This document shows positions 1 through 8,630 of a stretch of 64,000 nt of DNA, piece by piece. The notes under the pieces were generated by a model. It did no database searches, had not been told where the DNA came from, and saw only the letters and a list, made by a program, of their open reading frames with translations. Numbering within the stretch: position 1 is the first letter of the stretch; each line of letters opens with the position of its first letter. The stretch comes from Eubacterium sp. GTDB lineage: Bacteria; Bacillota; Clostridia; Lachnospirales; Lachnospiraceae. The stretch lies in the NCBI GenBank assembly GCA_017437905.1, contig JAFRWY010000046.1, positions 1 to 64,000 of the forward strand. Direction: 5' to 3'. The position numbers and the translations under genes were made by a program.

Positions 1-104
1 GCAAGGGCCCCAGCGAATGCCATCAGGCATTCGGTGTTCGTATATGCCTGGCGCCGAAGGCGCGTACCCCGCGAAGCGGGGATTGCGAGCGGTCACTGAA
101 ACCG
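1..104. repeat. hairpin-rich intergenic repeat at window edge
   Basis: No gene is visible here. Two short perfect hairpins occur: 15-21 pairs with 26-32 around a 4-nt loop, and 67-72 pairs with 76-81 around GAA. The style matches the other GC-rich intergenic palindromes of this window. Confidence 0.4.
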
Positions 105-154
105 CAAAAAAAGAAGGAGTTACGATTCATTTGCAGGAATCGTAACTCCTTCTT
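105..154 (-). terminator. rho-independent terminator of pyk
   Basis: An 18-bp perfect inverted repeat (111-128 with 137-154, 8-nt loop) lies just past the pyk stop codon. On the minus strand it is followed by a run of T (the A tract at 105-112). Confidence 0.85.
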
Positions 155-162
155 CATTTCGG

Positions 163-1578
163 TCATTCGATACACTCCACCTTGATGATGTTGGTGTTGC
201 CGCTGTGGCCGTCCATCAGACCGCCGGTCAGAACCACATTGTCCCCGGGCTGCAGGCCCAGAACGCGGGTGGCTTCGCGGATGGCATTTGCGAACATGGA
301 CTCCATGGAGTCGTAGATGCCGCAGAGCATCGGGGTAACGCCCCAGCTTAAGTTCAGCTTCCGCCATACCTTCTCCGAGGTGGTCATGCCGATAATGTCC
401 ACCGGACAGCGGAACCGGCTTACCATGCGGGCGGTCCGTCCGGAGAGGGAGTTGACGATGATGCACTTGGCGTTAACATCGATGGCCATGGAACATGTGG
501 AATGGGAGACTGCATCCAGGTTGTTCCGGATCTCCACATCCAGCGCTTTGAAACGTTTTTCGTAATGAATGGTGGCCTCCGTGGTCTCCACGGTCTGGGC
601 CATGGTCCGGAGGGCTTCCACCGGATATTTACCGGAAGCGGTTTCGCCGGAAAGCATCACGGCGGAGGTTCCGTCATATACGGCATTTGCCACGTCGGAT
701 ACCTCTGCACGGGTCGGGCGGGGCTTCTCAATCATGGATTCCAGCATTTCCGTTGCGGTGATGACACGCGTGCCCAGCATGCGGCACTTGGTGATCAGCT
801 TCTTCTGGATCGCGGGAACCTCCACTGCGGGGATCTCCACACCCAGATCGCCCCGGGCGATCATGATGCCGTCGGCAATCTCGCAGATCTCATCGATATG
901 ATCCACGCCGGACCGGTTCTCGATCTTGGCGATGATATCAATGTCCTTTCCGCCGTTTTCATCCAGGAAATCCCGGAGAGATTTCACATCCTCCCTTGTG
1001 GATACAAAGGAAGCAGCTACATACTCAACGCCCTGCTGGATGCCGAAGAGAAGATCGGACTTGTCCTGCTCGCTGAGGAAGACCTGCTTTAATACCTTGT
1101 TTGGGAAGTTCATGCTCTTCCGGTCGGAGAGCACGCCGCCGGAGAGACATTTCGTGATGGCATCCCGGCCCTTCAGCTCCGTAACCTCGAAGATCACGAG
1201 TCCGTTATTCACAAGGATCTGATCACCGACGGAGAGATCATCCACCAGGTGATCGTAGCTGACGGAGACCCGCTCCTCATTTCCGATCACTTCATCTGTG
1301 GTGAAGATAAATGTATCCCCCTCCTTGATCTCGACCTTCTTGTTCTCAAAGGTTTTGATCCGGTACTCGGGTCCCTTGGTGTCCAGCATGATGGCGATCG
1401 GAAGACACAGTCTGCTGCGGACCTTCTTGATCAGGTCCATCTTCTTCTTATGCTCCTCATGTGTTCCGTGGGAAAAGTTAAGACGTGCAACGTCCAGACC
1501 GGCGCGGCAGAGCGCGGTGAAGGTCTCTTCATTTTCGCTGGCCGGACCGATAGTAGCGATGATCTTTGTTTTACGCAT
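163..1578 (-). CDS. pyk: pyruvate kinase
   Basis: Catalyses phosphoenolpyruvate plus ADP to pyruvate plus ATP, the last step of glycolysis, in the cytoplasm. The 471-residue protein begins MRKTKIIATIGPAS, typical of the family. It carries the active-site stretches DTKGPE, AKIENRSG, IARGDLGVE and PRPTRAEVSDVANAV...SGETA. It ends after the allosteric C domain and lacks the extra PEP-utiliser domain found on some Firmicutes enzymes. A purine-rich ribosome binding site (ggaggg) precedes the ATG. The gene has its own promoter and terminator, so it is probably monocistronic. Confidence 0.97.
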   Translation of the reverse strand: MRKTKIIATIGPASENEETFTALCRAGLDVARLNFSHGTHEEHKKKMDLIKKVRSRLCLPIAIMLDTKGPEYRIKTFENKKVEIKEGDTFIFTTDEVIGNEERVSVSYDHLVDDLSVGDQILVNNGLVIFEVTELKGRDAITKCLSGGVLSDRKSMNFPNKVLKQVFLSEQDKSDLLFGIQQGVEYVAASFVSTREDVKSLRDFLDENGGKDIDIIAKIENRSGVDHIDEICEIADGIMIARGDLGVEIPAVEVPAIQKKLITKCRMLGTRVITATEMLESMIEKPRPTRAEVSDVANAVYDGTSAVMLSGETASGKYPVEALRTMAQTVETTEATIHYEKRFKALDVEIRNNLDAVSHSTCSMAIDVNAKCIIVNSLSGRTARMVSRFRCPVDIIGMTTSEKVWRKLNLSWGVTPMLCGIYDSMESMFANAIREATRVLGLQPGDNVVLTGGLMDGHSGNTNIIKVECIE

Positions 1579-1645
1579 GGGTGTCCCTCCTGCAATTTAA
1601 AACCGGATGATATTCTTTAGATCCCGGCAGTGACCGGGTGCTTAA

Positions 1646-1674
1646 ACTATACCATGAATATGCCCATTTTTCAA
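1646..1674 (-). promoter_or_regulatory. candidate promoter of pyk
   Basis: Read on the minus strand, TTGAAA (1669-1674) is separated by 17 nt from TATAGT (1646-1651), about 70 nt upstream of the pyk start. The remaining intergenic DNA up to moxR (1675-1883) shows no gene. Confidence 0.6.
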
Positions 1675-1883
1675 GAAACTGCAGGATTTCTTTCCGTATG
1701 GAATGAGACCCTGAGCGAAGACATAAGCAGCTTTATGATGTAAGCAGCGTGAAGTCCACGGGGGACAGAAACTCCCGTGTGAGATTAACAATAATTATGA
1801 TGCGAAGTGCGGGAAAAAATGGTAGAATAAAATGATGTTGTATGCACATTTTGGCACGATTCAAGAAGGAAATGAGGAATACT

Positions 1884-2816
1884 ATGGCAGATGTACAGAA
1901 GATCCAACTGGTTCAGGACAATGTAAATAAAGTCATCAAGGGCAAGGAGCATGTGGTCCGGAAGGTTCTGGCGGCAGTGATCGCAGGCGGACATATCCTG
2001 ATGGAGGATATCCCGGGAGTGGGCAAGACCACGCTGGCCACCGCATTTGCGCGGGCACTGTCCCTGGATTATAAGCGTGTGCAGTTTACACCGGACGTAC
2101 TTCCCAGTGATATCCTGGGATTCTCCATGTATAACAGCGCCACGAAGGAATTCGAGTACCGGGCGGGCTCCATTTTCTGTAATCTGTTCCTGGCGGATGA
2201 GATCAACCGTACCTCTCCGAAGACCCAGTCGGCCCTTCTGGAGGTTATGGAGGAGGGAACGGCCACGGTGGACGGCGTGACCCGGAAGCTGCCGGATCCT
2301 TTCGTCGTGATCGCAACGGAGAACCCTTACGGATCTTCGGGAACCCAATTGCTGCCGGAATCCCAGCTGGACCGTTTCATGGTGTGTCTCTCCATGGGGT
2401 ATCCGGAGCATGATGATGCAGTTAAAATCCTGAAGGGAAATGCGCTGAATCCCATGAAGACCGTGGAAGCGGTACTGGATGTGGAAGAACTGAAATCCCT
2501 CCGGCAGGAGTCCAACGATCTCTTCGTGCATGATCAGATCTATGAATATATCGTAAACCTGGTTGAAGCAACCCGGTCCGGCGATCTTTTCTCCATGGGG
2601 GCCAGCCCCCGCGGAACCATCGCGATCCTGAAAATGGCGAAGGCCATGGCAGTGATCAACGGCCGGAATTTTGTGACGGTGGAGGATGTGCAGTCCGTAA
2701 CCCGTGAGACCCTCGGACATCGTGTGAAGCTGGGACAGCGGACCCGTGCCCAGGGCGTGAATATGGACGGTGCGATCCGTACGCTTCTGGAGACTGTTCC
2801 TGCACCGAGAAGCTGA
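1884..2816 (+). CDS. MoxR-family AAA+ ATPase
   Basis: An AAA+ ATPase of the MoxR group, thought to act as a chaperone in maturing protein complexes. Walker A (GVGKTT) lies near residue 43 and Walker B (ADEINR) about 60 residues later. The open frame extends upstream to 1842, but ATG 1884 (MADVQKIQ) has an AGGAAATGAGG ribosome binding site directly before it and gives the usual MoxR N-terminus, so I prefer 1884. It leads the classic MoxR-DUF58-transglutaminase operon, which usually concerns envelope or secreted protein processing. That role is inferred from the family. Confidence 0.93.
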   Translation: MADVQKIQLVQDNVNKVIKGKEHVVRKVLAAVIAGGHILMEDIPGVGKTTLATAFARALSLDYKRVQFTPDVLPSDILGFSMYNSATKEFEYRAGSIFCNLFLADEINRTSPKTQSALLEVMEEGTATVDGVTRKLPDPFVVIATENPYGSSGTQLLPESQLDRFMVCLSMGYPEHDDAVKILKGNALNPMKTVEAVLDVEELKSLRQESNDLFVHDQIYEYIVNLVEATRSGDLFSMGASPRGTIAILKMAKAMAVINGRNFVTVEDVQSVTRETLGHRVKLGQRTRAQGVNMDGAIRTLLETVPAPRS

Positions 2817-2878
2817 CAGAGTACGGGAAAGCAGGCGTGGCGTGAACGCCGACGAAATATAAAGGAGAGACCGGCCAA

Positions 2879-3919
2879 GTGAAGACCAGGATCCATATCA
2901 CAAGAATAATTGCATATCTGGTCCAGTACGCACTGGTGTTCTTTCTGTTCTGGTTCCTCCGGGCACATTTCTTTCTGATGCTGCTGGTGATCATGTCGGT
3001 GGTGCCTTTCCTGTCTCTGGGGGCGGTCTTCCTGCTCCGGCGGTTTGTACAGGTGTCGCTGATCGCTCCGGAACGGGAGCAGAACCGGGATGAACTGGGA
3101 TATCTGAGGCTTACGGTGAAGAATCCCCTGTGGCTGTTCTCATTTGATGCGAACCTGATCCTGCGGAGCGAAAACTGCTTCTACGGGGATACCGGAACGA
3201 CACGCATTTCCGTGCCGATCCAGATGCATGCGACCTATGAGAAAATGATCCCGATCCGCTACTCCATGAACGGTATGTACCGTTACCGGATGGACGGTTT
3301 TGCCATGCGGGATCTTCTGGGAGTCGTATCCCTGGCCAAGAAGGTGAAGACGGAGACGGAGGTTGTGATCTATCCCGCAGGGGAGGGTACACAGACGGGA
3401 GATATGACGGATCTCTCAAAGGGTATGACGGAGAGCGAGGAGACACAGAAGAAGGGACATGATTTCTCGGATGTGTCCGATGTCCGTGAGTATATCCCGG
3501 GAGACAAGCTGATGTCGATCCACTGGAAACTGTCCGCCAAGAGGGACATCCTGATGGTGAAGGACCGGGTCTCCATGTCGGATCAGCAGATGGTCATCCT
3601 GGCGGAGCTTTCGGGAGAGGACACCCAGGTGGATCAGGTGTTGTCGCTGACCTTCGGGGTCTGCAGCTCCTTCGTACAGGAGCAGATCTATGTCCGTCTG
3701 ATGTGGTGGAGCGAAGGAAGATATTCCTTCGAGGAACGACAGATCCTGAACAGGGAATCCCTGAAACGTGCGTTCTCGGATCTTTATTATGACAAGCCTT
3801 ATACGGATACGGAGAAGACGAAGGATCTGATGCGAAGCATCCATCCGGAGCTTACCGCATACGTTCATGTATGTTACAGAAATGGAGAAGCAGATGCCGA
3901 AGTTGTCGAGCAGGACTGA
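2879..3919 (+). CDS. DUF58 domain membrane protein
   Basis: Starts at GTG 2879 with an AAAGGAG site 9 nt upstream. Two hydrophobic segments occupy about residues 10-60. The C-terminal half carries the DUF58 signature YIPGDKLMSIHWKLSAKRD, a divergent vWA-like fold. DUF58 proteins are regularly encoded between MoxR ATPases and transglutaminase-like membrane proteins, as here; the biochemical function is unknown. The 3' end overlaps the next gene's frame by about 50 nt, suggesting translational coupling. Confidence 0.9.
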   Translation: MKTRIHITRIIAYLVQYALVFFLFWFLRAHFFLMLLVIMSVVPFLSLGAVFLLRRFVQVSLIAPEREQNRDELGYLRLTVKNPLWLFSFDANLILRSENCFYGDTGTTRISVPIQMHATYEKMIPIRYSMNGMYRYRMDGFAMRDLLGVVSLAKKVKTETEVVIYPAGEGTQTGDMTDLSKGMTESEETQKKGHDFSDVSDVREYIPGDKLMSIHWKLSAKRDILMVKDRVSMSDQQMVILAELSGEDTQVDQVLSLTFGVCSSFVQEQIYVRLMWWSEGRYSFEERQILNRESLKRAFSDLYYDKPYTDTEKTKDLMRSIHPELTAYVHVCYRNGEADAEVVEQD

Positions 3920-4376
3920 ACAACTGAATCAGGCAGACAAGAAGGCGGCAAGGGCCGAGAAGCGCCGGATCCGTCGTTCGGCGTGGGTGGACGAGGATCT
4001 TCGGGAGATCCCGCTCTGCAAGGGTGTCACCATCGACGAGTCGGTGTATCAGATCGGAGAGAACCGGTACTGGACGCTGATCATCAAGGGATTCGTGGTA
4101 TACCTGATCACTGCAGGCGGTATCGGATGTTACCTTACGGCCCTGGAGATCGAGTTCTCGGAACTGATCTTTCACCTGGTGATCCTTACAACGGCCATCC
4201 TCTGTGCGTGTCTTTACCACAGCTGGAAGTCGGAAAATCTGGGGTATCTGATCTTTTTCTCCGTTTATGCGGTGACGTTGTATCTCTTCCGGGATTACAT
4301 CAACAGTGGTTTCTATGCCATTGTCAATGAGACGAATGAATGGGCTACGGTTTATTTCAATGCGGAAGGTTTGTAG
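3867..4376 (+). CDS. N-terminal part of TgpA-like membrane transglutaminase, ended by in-frame amber codon
   Basis: A 169-residue open frame with a charged N-terminus and several membrane segments (about residues 65-150). ATG 3867 opens the frame, but ATG 3894 has GGAGAAG just upstream and may be the true start. It ends at TAG 4374-4376. The same frame continues without another stop into 4377-6410, and the residues on both sides (NAEGL, stop, HYNERIANRY) read like one continuous membrane protein. I conclude that a single gene of about 847 codons has acquired a stop, probably from CAG. A sequencing or assembly error cannot be excluded. Confidence 0.7.
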   Translation: MYVTEMEKQMPKLSSRTEQLNQADKKAARAEKRRIRRSAWVDEDLREIPLCKGVTIDESVYQIGENRYWTLIIKGFVVYLITAGGIGCYLTALEIEFSELIFHLVILTTAILCACLYHSWKSENLGYLIFFSVYAVTLYLFRDYINSGFYAIVNETNEWATVYFNAEGL

Positions 4377-4418
4377 CATTACAACGAGCGGATCGCCAAC
4401 AGATACGCGGCGGTCACT

Positions 4419-6410
4419 GTGGCGGTAACGCTGATCGGCATTGCGGCAAATATCCTGCTGAACAACTACATCCTGCGTCGCGCACGGTATATGGTTGCCG
4501 CATTTCTGGCAGTCACGATCAATCTGATCGCACTTTATATGGAGAAGGAGCCGGAGCTTATCTATTCGCTGATGACCATTTCCGGTCTCTGCATGACCTA
4601 TGTGCTGAAATCCGGAAGGCATTTTACCCTGAGCCGGAACGATCATATCTTCAAACGACGGAAATGGGGCATGACCTACGGTCTGGATTACCGGTCCCTC
4701 CGACAGGGCATGTTGGTGACTTTGGGGCTTGTGATCCTGCTGGCCGGCATCGTGAATGTCATCCGGCCGAAAGATGAGTATATCTATGTCCGGAGCAAGA
4801 ACGAATATAAGGAAGCTACCCGGGAATATGTCCAGAATATTATCATGCTGGGCATGGGAGCGTTCTGGAACTTCTATCCCAACAACGGTGGTCTTGCCAG
4901 CGGTGAGCTGGGCGGTGTCGCATCTATCCGACTGGATTATCAACCGGATCTTGAAATCACATTTACGCCATACAGTTATGGTACACTGTATGTGAAGAAT
5001 CTGATCGGACAGACCTATGAACCGGTGAATAATTTCTGGGTACAGCCGGAAAGTTACGATCAGCCCGCTGAGCAGAACCTGTATGAGACGGATTCCCTCC
5101 GGAAGGCTTATGAAGCCGGAGAGGCGAAGTCGGCCCGGGGCGTGATGAAACTGCGAAATGTGGGTGCAGCCGAACAGTCCTATCATCCGTATTACACGGA
5201 TGAGGAAAAGGGAAGGCTGAAATTCAGGTCGGAGATAGAGGTGGAATATTATCCGCTTCTGGACGATGATCTGCTGGAGATCACGGATCAGACGGTGGAT
5301 CCGGCGTATCTTGTTGTTCCGGATGAAAACGTCGACGCGATCCGCGGACTGGTGCTGGATGCGAACCTTTCGGAGAAGGTGGATCCGGAAGAAAATGTAG
5401 TGAGACTGGCGAATTATTATGAAGAGAACATCCCATACACGATCCGTCCGGGAGCAACCCCGCGAAACCGGGATTTTATCAATTATTTCCTGACAAAGAA
5501 CCGGAAAGGATACTGTGCTCATTTTGCAAGTGCTGCGGTGCTGGCGTTCCGTTATGTCGGGATCCCCGCCAGATACTGCGAAGGCTACGCGGTGTCTTAT
5601 TCCCAGGTGCTGAGCCGGGGCGAACTGGTGGAAGGAGAACAGTACGAAAAGTATTATTCCGGTTATTCCCAGTTGGGAGAGACGGCGCTGGTAAAGGTGA
5701 ATGCAACGGATGCAAATGCCCATGCCTGGGTCGAGATCTATGTGGAAGGAAAGGGCTGGAAGGTTGTGGAAGTAACCCCCTCCTCGACGCTGGATGAGGA
5801 TGACGGAACTGCCTCCTTCTGGGAGAACTTCAATAACATCTTCGGTGACGGGGATGAGGATTACGGGTCGGATGACGCAGGCGGCGGAACGGGATTCCGG
5901 TTCACCGTAAGCGACAGTGCCATGAAGGTCGCGGTCTTTATCGTGATCGGACTCATGGGTCTGGGCCTTATAATCTTCGTGGGATTCCGGACGGCACCGG
6001 TTGTCCGGTATCATACCTCCTACCGAAAAGGAAACTGGTCGGAGCGGCTGGTACTGTATTACAGTCGGGCGATGCGCCGGAGGCGGAGAGATAAGGAACT
6101 CAGAAAATGCGTGAACTACCGGGAGCAGATGGAATGTCTGTATGACCGGAGACGGGCTGCGGGGGTTCCGGATACGGCGGTGATGACCTACACCGAACCC
6201 CGGAAGGTTGACGGAGACAGAGTCGATTCGGAGCAGCTGGAGGAACTGCTCCATGTGCTGGAGCAGGCAGGATTTGCGAAGGACGGCATTTCCGAAGAAG
6301 AATTCAATCTGGCAAAACAGAGGGTGGACGAACTGCTGCAGCGGGTGAAGAAGGTTTCGGAAGAGGAGAACGTCGGAAAGACGGAAACGAAAGACGAAAC
6401 AAAAGGATGA
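4419..6410 (+). CDS. transglutaminase-like (TgpA/DUF3488-type) membrane protein, C-terminal part
   Basis: Same reading frame as 3867-4376. The first possible restart is GTG 4419, which has no clear ribosome binding site. The sequence holds further membrane segments, then a large extracytoplasmic transglutaminase core with the Cys motif GYCAHFASAAVLAFR and the His motif NAHAWVEIYV followed by a downstream WKVVEVTP. A late membrane helix near residue 510 precedes a cytoplasmic tail. Relatives are membrane proteins with a papain-like C-H-D triad and unknown substrates. With MoxR and DUF58 upstream the context is classical. Whether this truncated form is made depends on the amber codon at 4374. 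Confidence 0.85.
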   Translation: MAVTLIGIAANILLNNYILRRARYMVAAFLAVTINLIALYMEKEPELIYSLMTISGLCMTYVLKSGRHFTLSRNDHIFKRRKWGMTYGLDYRSLRQGMLVTLGLVILLAGIVNVIRPKDEYIYVRSKNEYKEATREYVQNIIMLGMGAFWNFYPNNGGLASGELGGVASIRLDYQPDLEITFTPYSYGTLYVKNLIGQTYEPVNNFWVQPESYDQPAEQNLYETDSLRKAYEAGEAKSARGVMKLRNVGAAEQSYHPYYTDEEKGRLKFRSEIEVEYYPLLDDDLLEITDQTVDPAYLVVPDENVDAIRGLVLDANLSEKVDPEENVVRLANYYEENIPYTIRPGATPRNRDFINYFLTKNRKGYCAHFASAAVLAFRYVGIPARYCEGYAVSYSQVLSRGELVEGEQYEKYYSGYSQLGETALVKVNATDANAHAWVEIYVEGKGWKVVEVTPSSTLDEDDGTASFWENFNNIFGDGDEDYGSDDAGGGTGFRFTVSDSAMKVAVFIVIGLMGLGLIIFVGFRTAPVVRYHTSYRKGNWSERLVLYYSRAMRRRRRDKELRKCVNYREQMECLYDRRRAAGVPDTAVMTYTEPRKVDGDRVDSEQLEELLHVLEQAGFAKDGISEEEFNLAKQRVDELLQRVKKVSEEENVGKTETKDETKG

Positions 6411-6560
6411 AACCGAAAGTATAAACCAAAAGACGGAACCGAAGGACGGAACCGAAAGGCGGAACCTGAGGAGGAACCCGAAACACCAAACGGAAGGATA
6501 CCCCCTCCGCCACGCTGACGGAGGAAAATGACATAAGATGAACCTGTAGGAGGTAGCAAG

Positions 6561-7199
6561 ATGAGAAGTGAACGGACGGAACGTGCAGAGCGGCGCAGGA
6601 TCTGGTGGTCGAGCCTGAATCAGATGACCAGGACGGTCATCCTGATCGCGATCGTTGTTATTCTGATCATGGCAGGTGTATGGCTGAAGACATTTCTGTT
6701 CGGGAAGAAGGAACCGACGCTTACCACGGAGTATATCACCGGCAAGATTCAGGTGGCCAGTGAGCTGACGACGGCGGAACTGAAATATACCGGACTGGTG
6801 CGTTATGAGGATGGATCCATTCCCTGGCTGACCCAGAAGGGATTCACCATGAAATACTCGGCAACCGTTAAGGCGGGGATCGATTTCTCCAAGATCGAGG
6901 TGGAAGTGAACAGTAAGAACGTCGTCGTAACCCTTCCGGAAACGGAGATCCTGTCCGTCAATGTGGATTCCAATTCCATCGACTTCTATGACCAGAGCTA
7001 TGCGATCTTCAACTGGAGTGACAAGCAGGACGTAGCCACAGCCATTCAGACGGCGGAAAATGATGTGGCTGCCAATGCAAATGTGGATGAACTGAAGGAG
7101 AAGTCCGAGGAACAGACGGAAAAACTGATCCGCGGGCTGCTGGAGGACGTGATCGGAGACAGGGAGCTGATCATCGAACGGAAGGCAAAATCGAAATGA
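6561..7199 (+). CDS. DUF4230 family membrane-anchored protein
   Basis: A 212-residue protein with a basic N-terminus, one membrane anchor (about residues 28-50) and an extracytoplasmic domain matching the DUF4230 pattern (ELTTAELKYTGLVRYEDG, then a beta-rich region and a conserved NWSDKQD-like stretch near residue 150). AGGAGGT lies upstream of the ATG. It is last in the moxR operon. The 150 nt before it (6411-6560) contain tandem GACGGAACCGAA-like words and no convincing gene. Function unknown. Confidence 0.8.
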   Translation: MRSERTERAERRRIWWSSLNQMTRTVILIAIVVILIMAGVWLKTFLFGKKEPTLTTEYITGKIQVASELTTAELKYTGLVRYEDGSIPWLTQKGFTMKYSATVKAGIDFSKIEVEVNSKNVVVTLPETEILSVNVDSNSIDFYDQSYAIFNWSDKQDVATAIQTAENDVAANANVDELKEKSEEQTEKLIRGLLEDVIGDRELIIERKAKSK

Positions 7200-7261
7200 C
7201 ACAAAAGTCTGACAATTCGGACAATTTGCGGATAATTTTTTGATATTTTTGCGCTTTTCTA

Positions 7262-7290
7262 TTGACATGTCGCGCAAATTAGATTATAAT
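7262..7290 (+). promoter_or_regulatory. perfect consensus sigma-A promoter
   Basis: TTGACA (7262-7267), exactly 17 nt, TATAAT (7285-7290). This is one of the two perfect matches I found in the window. Transcription would start near 7297 (GGGTACA), where no coding frame with a ribosome binding site begins. Confidence 0.85.
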
Positions 7291-7296
7291 GGGTAC

Positions 7297-7840
7297 ATAA
7301 ACGAAGGAAAGAATTCTCCCGCAAGGGATGCGGGATCTACCCCGACTGGGTGGGGTAAATAAAGAGGAAAGGAAGGTAGATGCGGCGGCCGAAACGGTTT
7401 CGGATGCAATCTCCGGTGGCCGGAGACGGAGCAAGAGGTAAGAGGTCTTCATGTGGATAGTCTCTTATTCGAAACAAATGGACCAGCCAATCCGAAACTT
7501 TTTTCAGCGAGTCAGAAAAGAACGATTATGCATATTTGCAGACATAGCAGCAACGTGGTAAAGCGGCAACCTGCAGATACCGCAGAAAGCGTCCTGGAAA
7601 CCCGGTAGATGCAAACGTCATGAATGAGAAGGCTGTATAGATATATCATGTAGAAACAGCAAGCGGCGGTGGTCAGTATCACAGTGGTACGGGAACGCGC
7701 GGTAGGCGTGACAGGCGAACGCGAGAGCATAGATGTGGCTCCTGCCCGTGGACGATGGGTCCGGTGGGAGTTGCAGAACAACTTCATAAGATAGATTGGA
7801 GGAGGATAACTGCCCGAGACGGTTGTCCTCCTTCTTGGTT
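7297..7840 (+). ncRNA. large structured non-coding RNA, family not identified
   Basis: About 540 nt between the perfect promoter and a terminator hairpin. No long plus-strand frame fits. The DNA is packed with local hairpins: CCCGCA/TGCGGG (7318-7334), TACCCCGAC/GTGGGGTA (about 7338-7357), CCGAA/TTCGG (about 7388-7402), CTCCGG/CCGGAG (about 7410-7425) and TAAGAG/CTCTTA (about 7439-7467). GNRA-like and A-rich linkers separate them. I do not recognise RNase P, tmRNA, SRP or 6S RNA signatures. Size, strong promoter and Firmicutes host resemble large ornate RNAs such as ROOL, but I cannot recall a consensus to test, so the family stays open. Confidence 0.6.
7800..7840 (+). terminator. terminator of the 7.3-kb RNA
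   Basis: AGGAGGATAAC (7800-7810) pairs with GTTGTCCTCCT (7822-7832) with one G-U, followed by the T-rich TCTTGGTT. The stem is strong; the T tract is only moderate. Confidence 0.6.
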
Positions 7841-7945
7841 GTCCGGGGATCGGGATGTATCACCGTGGCTGCGACAGGCCGGGTGCTCCGCGAATGTATC
7901 CGGTTATGTGTGAGAGGGTGTCCGTTGTGGCAGTTCAGATGCCGG

Positions 7946-7974
7946 TTGCATGGATCACCGGATTATGGTATGCT
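7946..7974 (+). promoter_or_regulatory. candidate promoter before the VanZ-like gene
   Basis: TTGCAT (7946-7951), 17 nt, TATGCT (7969-7974), about 120 nt upstream of the VanZ-like start. The rest of 7841-8091 contains only short frames without ribosome binding sites. Confidence 0.4.
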
Positions 7975-8091
7975 CTCGGCTGGATGAAAAATGTGCTGCA
8001 CGGGGCCTTGGGGGCAGAGGTATTTCCTGCTCCGGAATCCGGCACATTTGTCCGAAGATACTGAATGCGGTGACGGAAGAAGGGTGGAAGT

Positions 8092-8595
8092 ATGCCGGGA
8101 ATGAAACGAAGAAATTACATATTCGGAGGACTGGCCATCCTGTGGATGGTGGTGATCTTCTGTTTCTCGGCTGCTAACGGAGATGAGTCCTCGAAGACCA
8201 GCGGATGGGTGGGACGGATGATCGGCCACATCTTCGTATCCGGCTTCGATGATATGAGTGAAACCGAGCAGGAAGAGTGGGCTTCGAAGATCGAATATCC
8301 CATAAGAAAAACAGCGCATGCATCGGAATATGCGTTGCTCGCGCTGCTTTGCTTCGGGGCACTGCCCCTGACCGGCTTTAAAAGATATGCGATTGCCTGG
8401 GTGTTCGCGGTGTTCTACGCCGGCACGGATGAATTCCATCAGCTCTTTGTTCCGGGCAGGGCCGGAGCGATAACGGATGTATGCATCGATGCGGCCGGAG
8501 CCCTGGCGGGACTTCTGATCCTGGCCGGGTGCAGGGCATTGTGGCTGAGGAGAAGGGCGAAAAATGAGGATGCTCGGATGAGAGATACGGAATAA
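8092..8595 (+). CDS. VanZ-like membrane protein
   Basis: A 167-residue polytopic protein with four predicted membrane helices. It carries VanZ-family landmarks: an N-terminal helix followed by FSAANG, a central RKTAHASEYALLALL segment, and YAGTDEFHQLFVPGRAGAITDV before the last helix. VanZ proteins are small membrane proteins, one of which gives low-level teicoplanin resistance; most relatives have no assigned role, and no glycopeptide operon is nearby. GGTGGAAG precedes ATG 8092; ATG 8101 is an alternative start. Confidence 0.88.
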   Translation: MPGMKRRNYIFGGLAILWMVVIFCFSAANGDESSKTSGWVGRMIGHIFVSGFDDMSETEQEEWASKIEYPIRKTAHASEYALLALLCFGALPLTGFKRYAIAWVFAVFYAGTDEFHQLFVPGRAGAITDVCIDAAGALAGLLILAGCRALWLRRRAKNEDARMRDTE

Positions 8596-8630
8596 AGAAT
8601 ACGTGTTGCTGATAGAGACAGAAAAAGAGA

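Noticed and set aside
4374..4376. Pyrrolysine readthrough at the amber codon
   Set aside because: No pyl genes are seen and transglutaminases are not known to use it; a point mutation or error is simpler.
3852..7277. 1141-codon open frame on the minus strand
   Set aside because: It lies opposite the DUF58-transglutaminase-DUF4230 genes, has no domain-like features and reflects codon bias of the true strand. The same applies to the long antisense frames at 37077-39890 and 26560-27846.
7855..8064. Small ORF of 69 codons after the structured RNA
   Set aside because: No ribosome binding site, unusual composition and several competing overlapping frames; it is more likely leader DNA of the VanZ-like gene.
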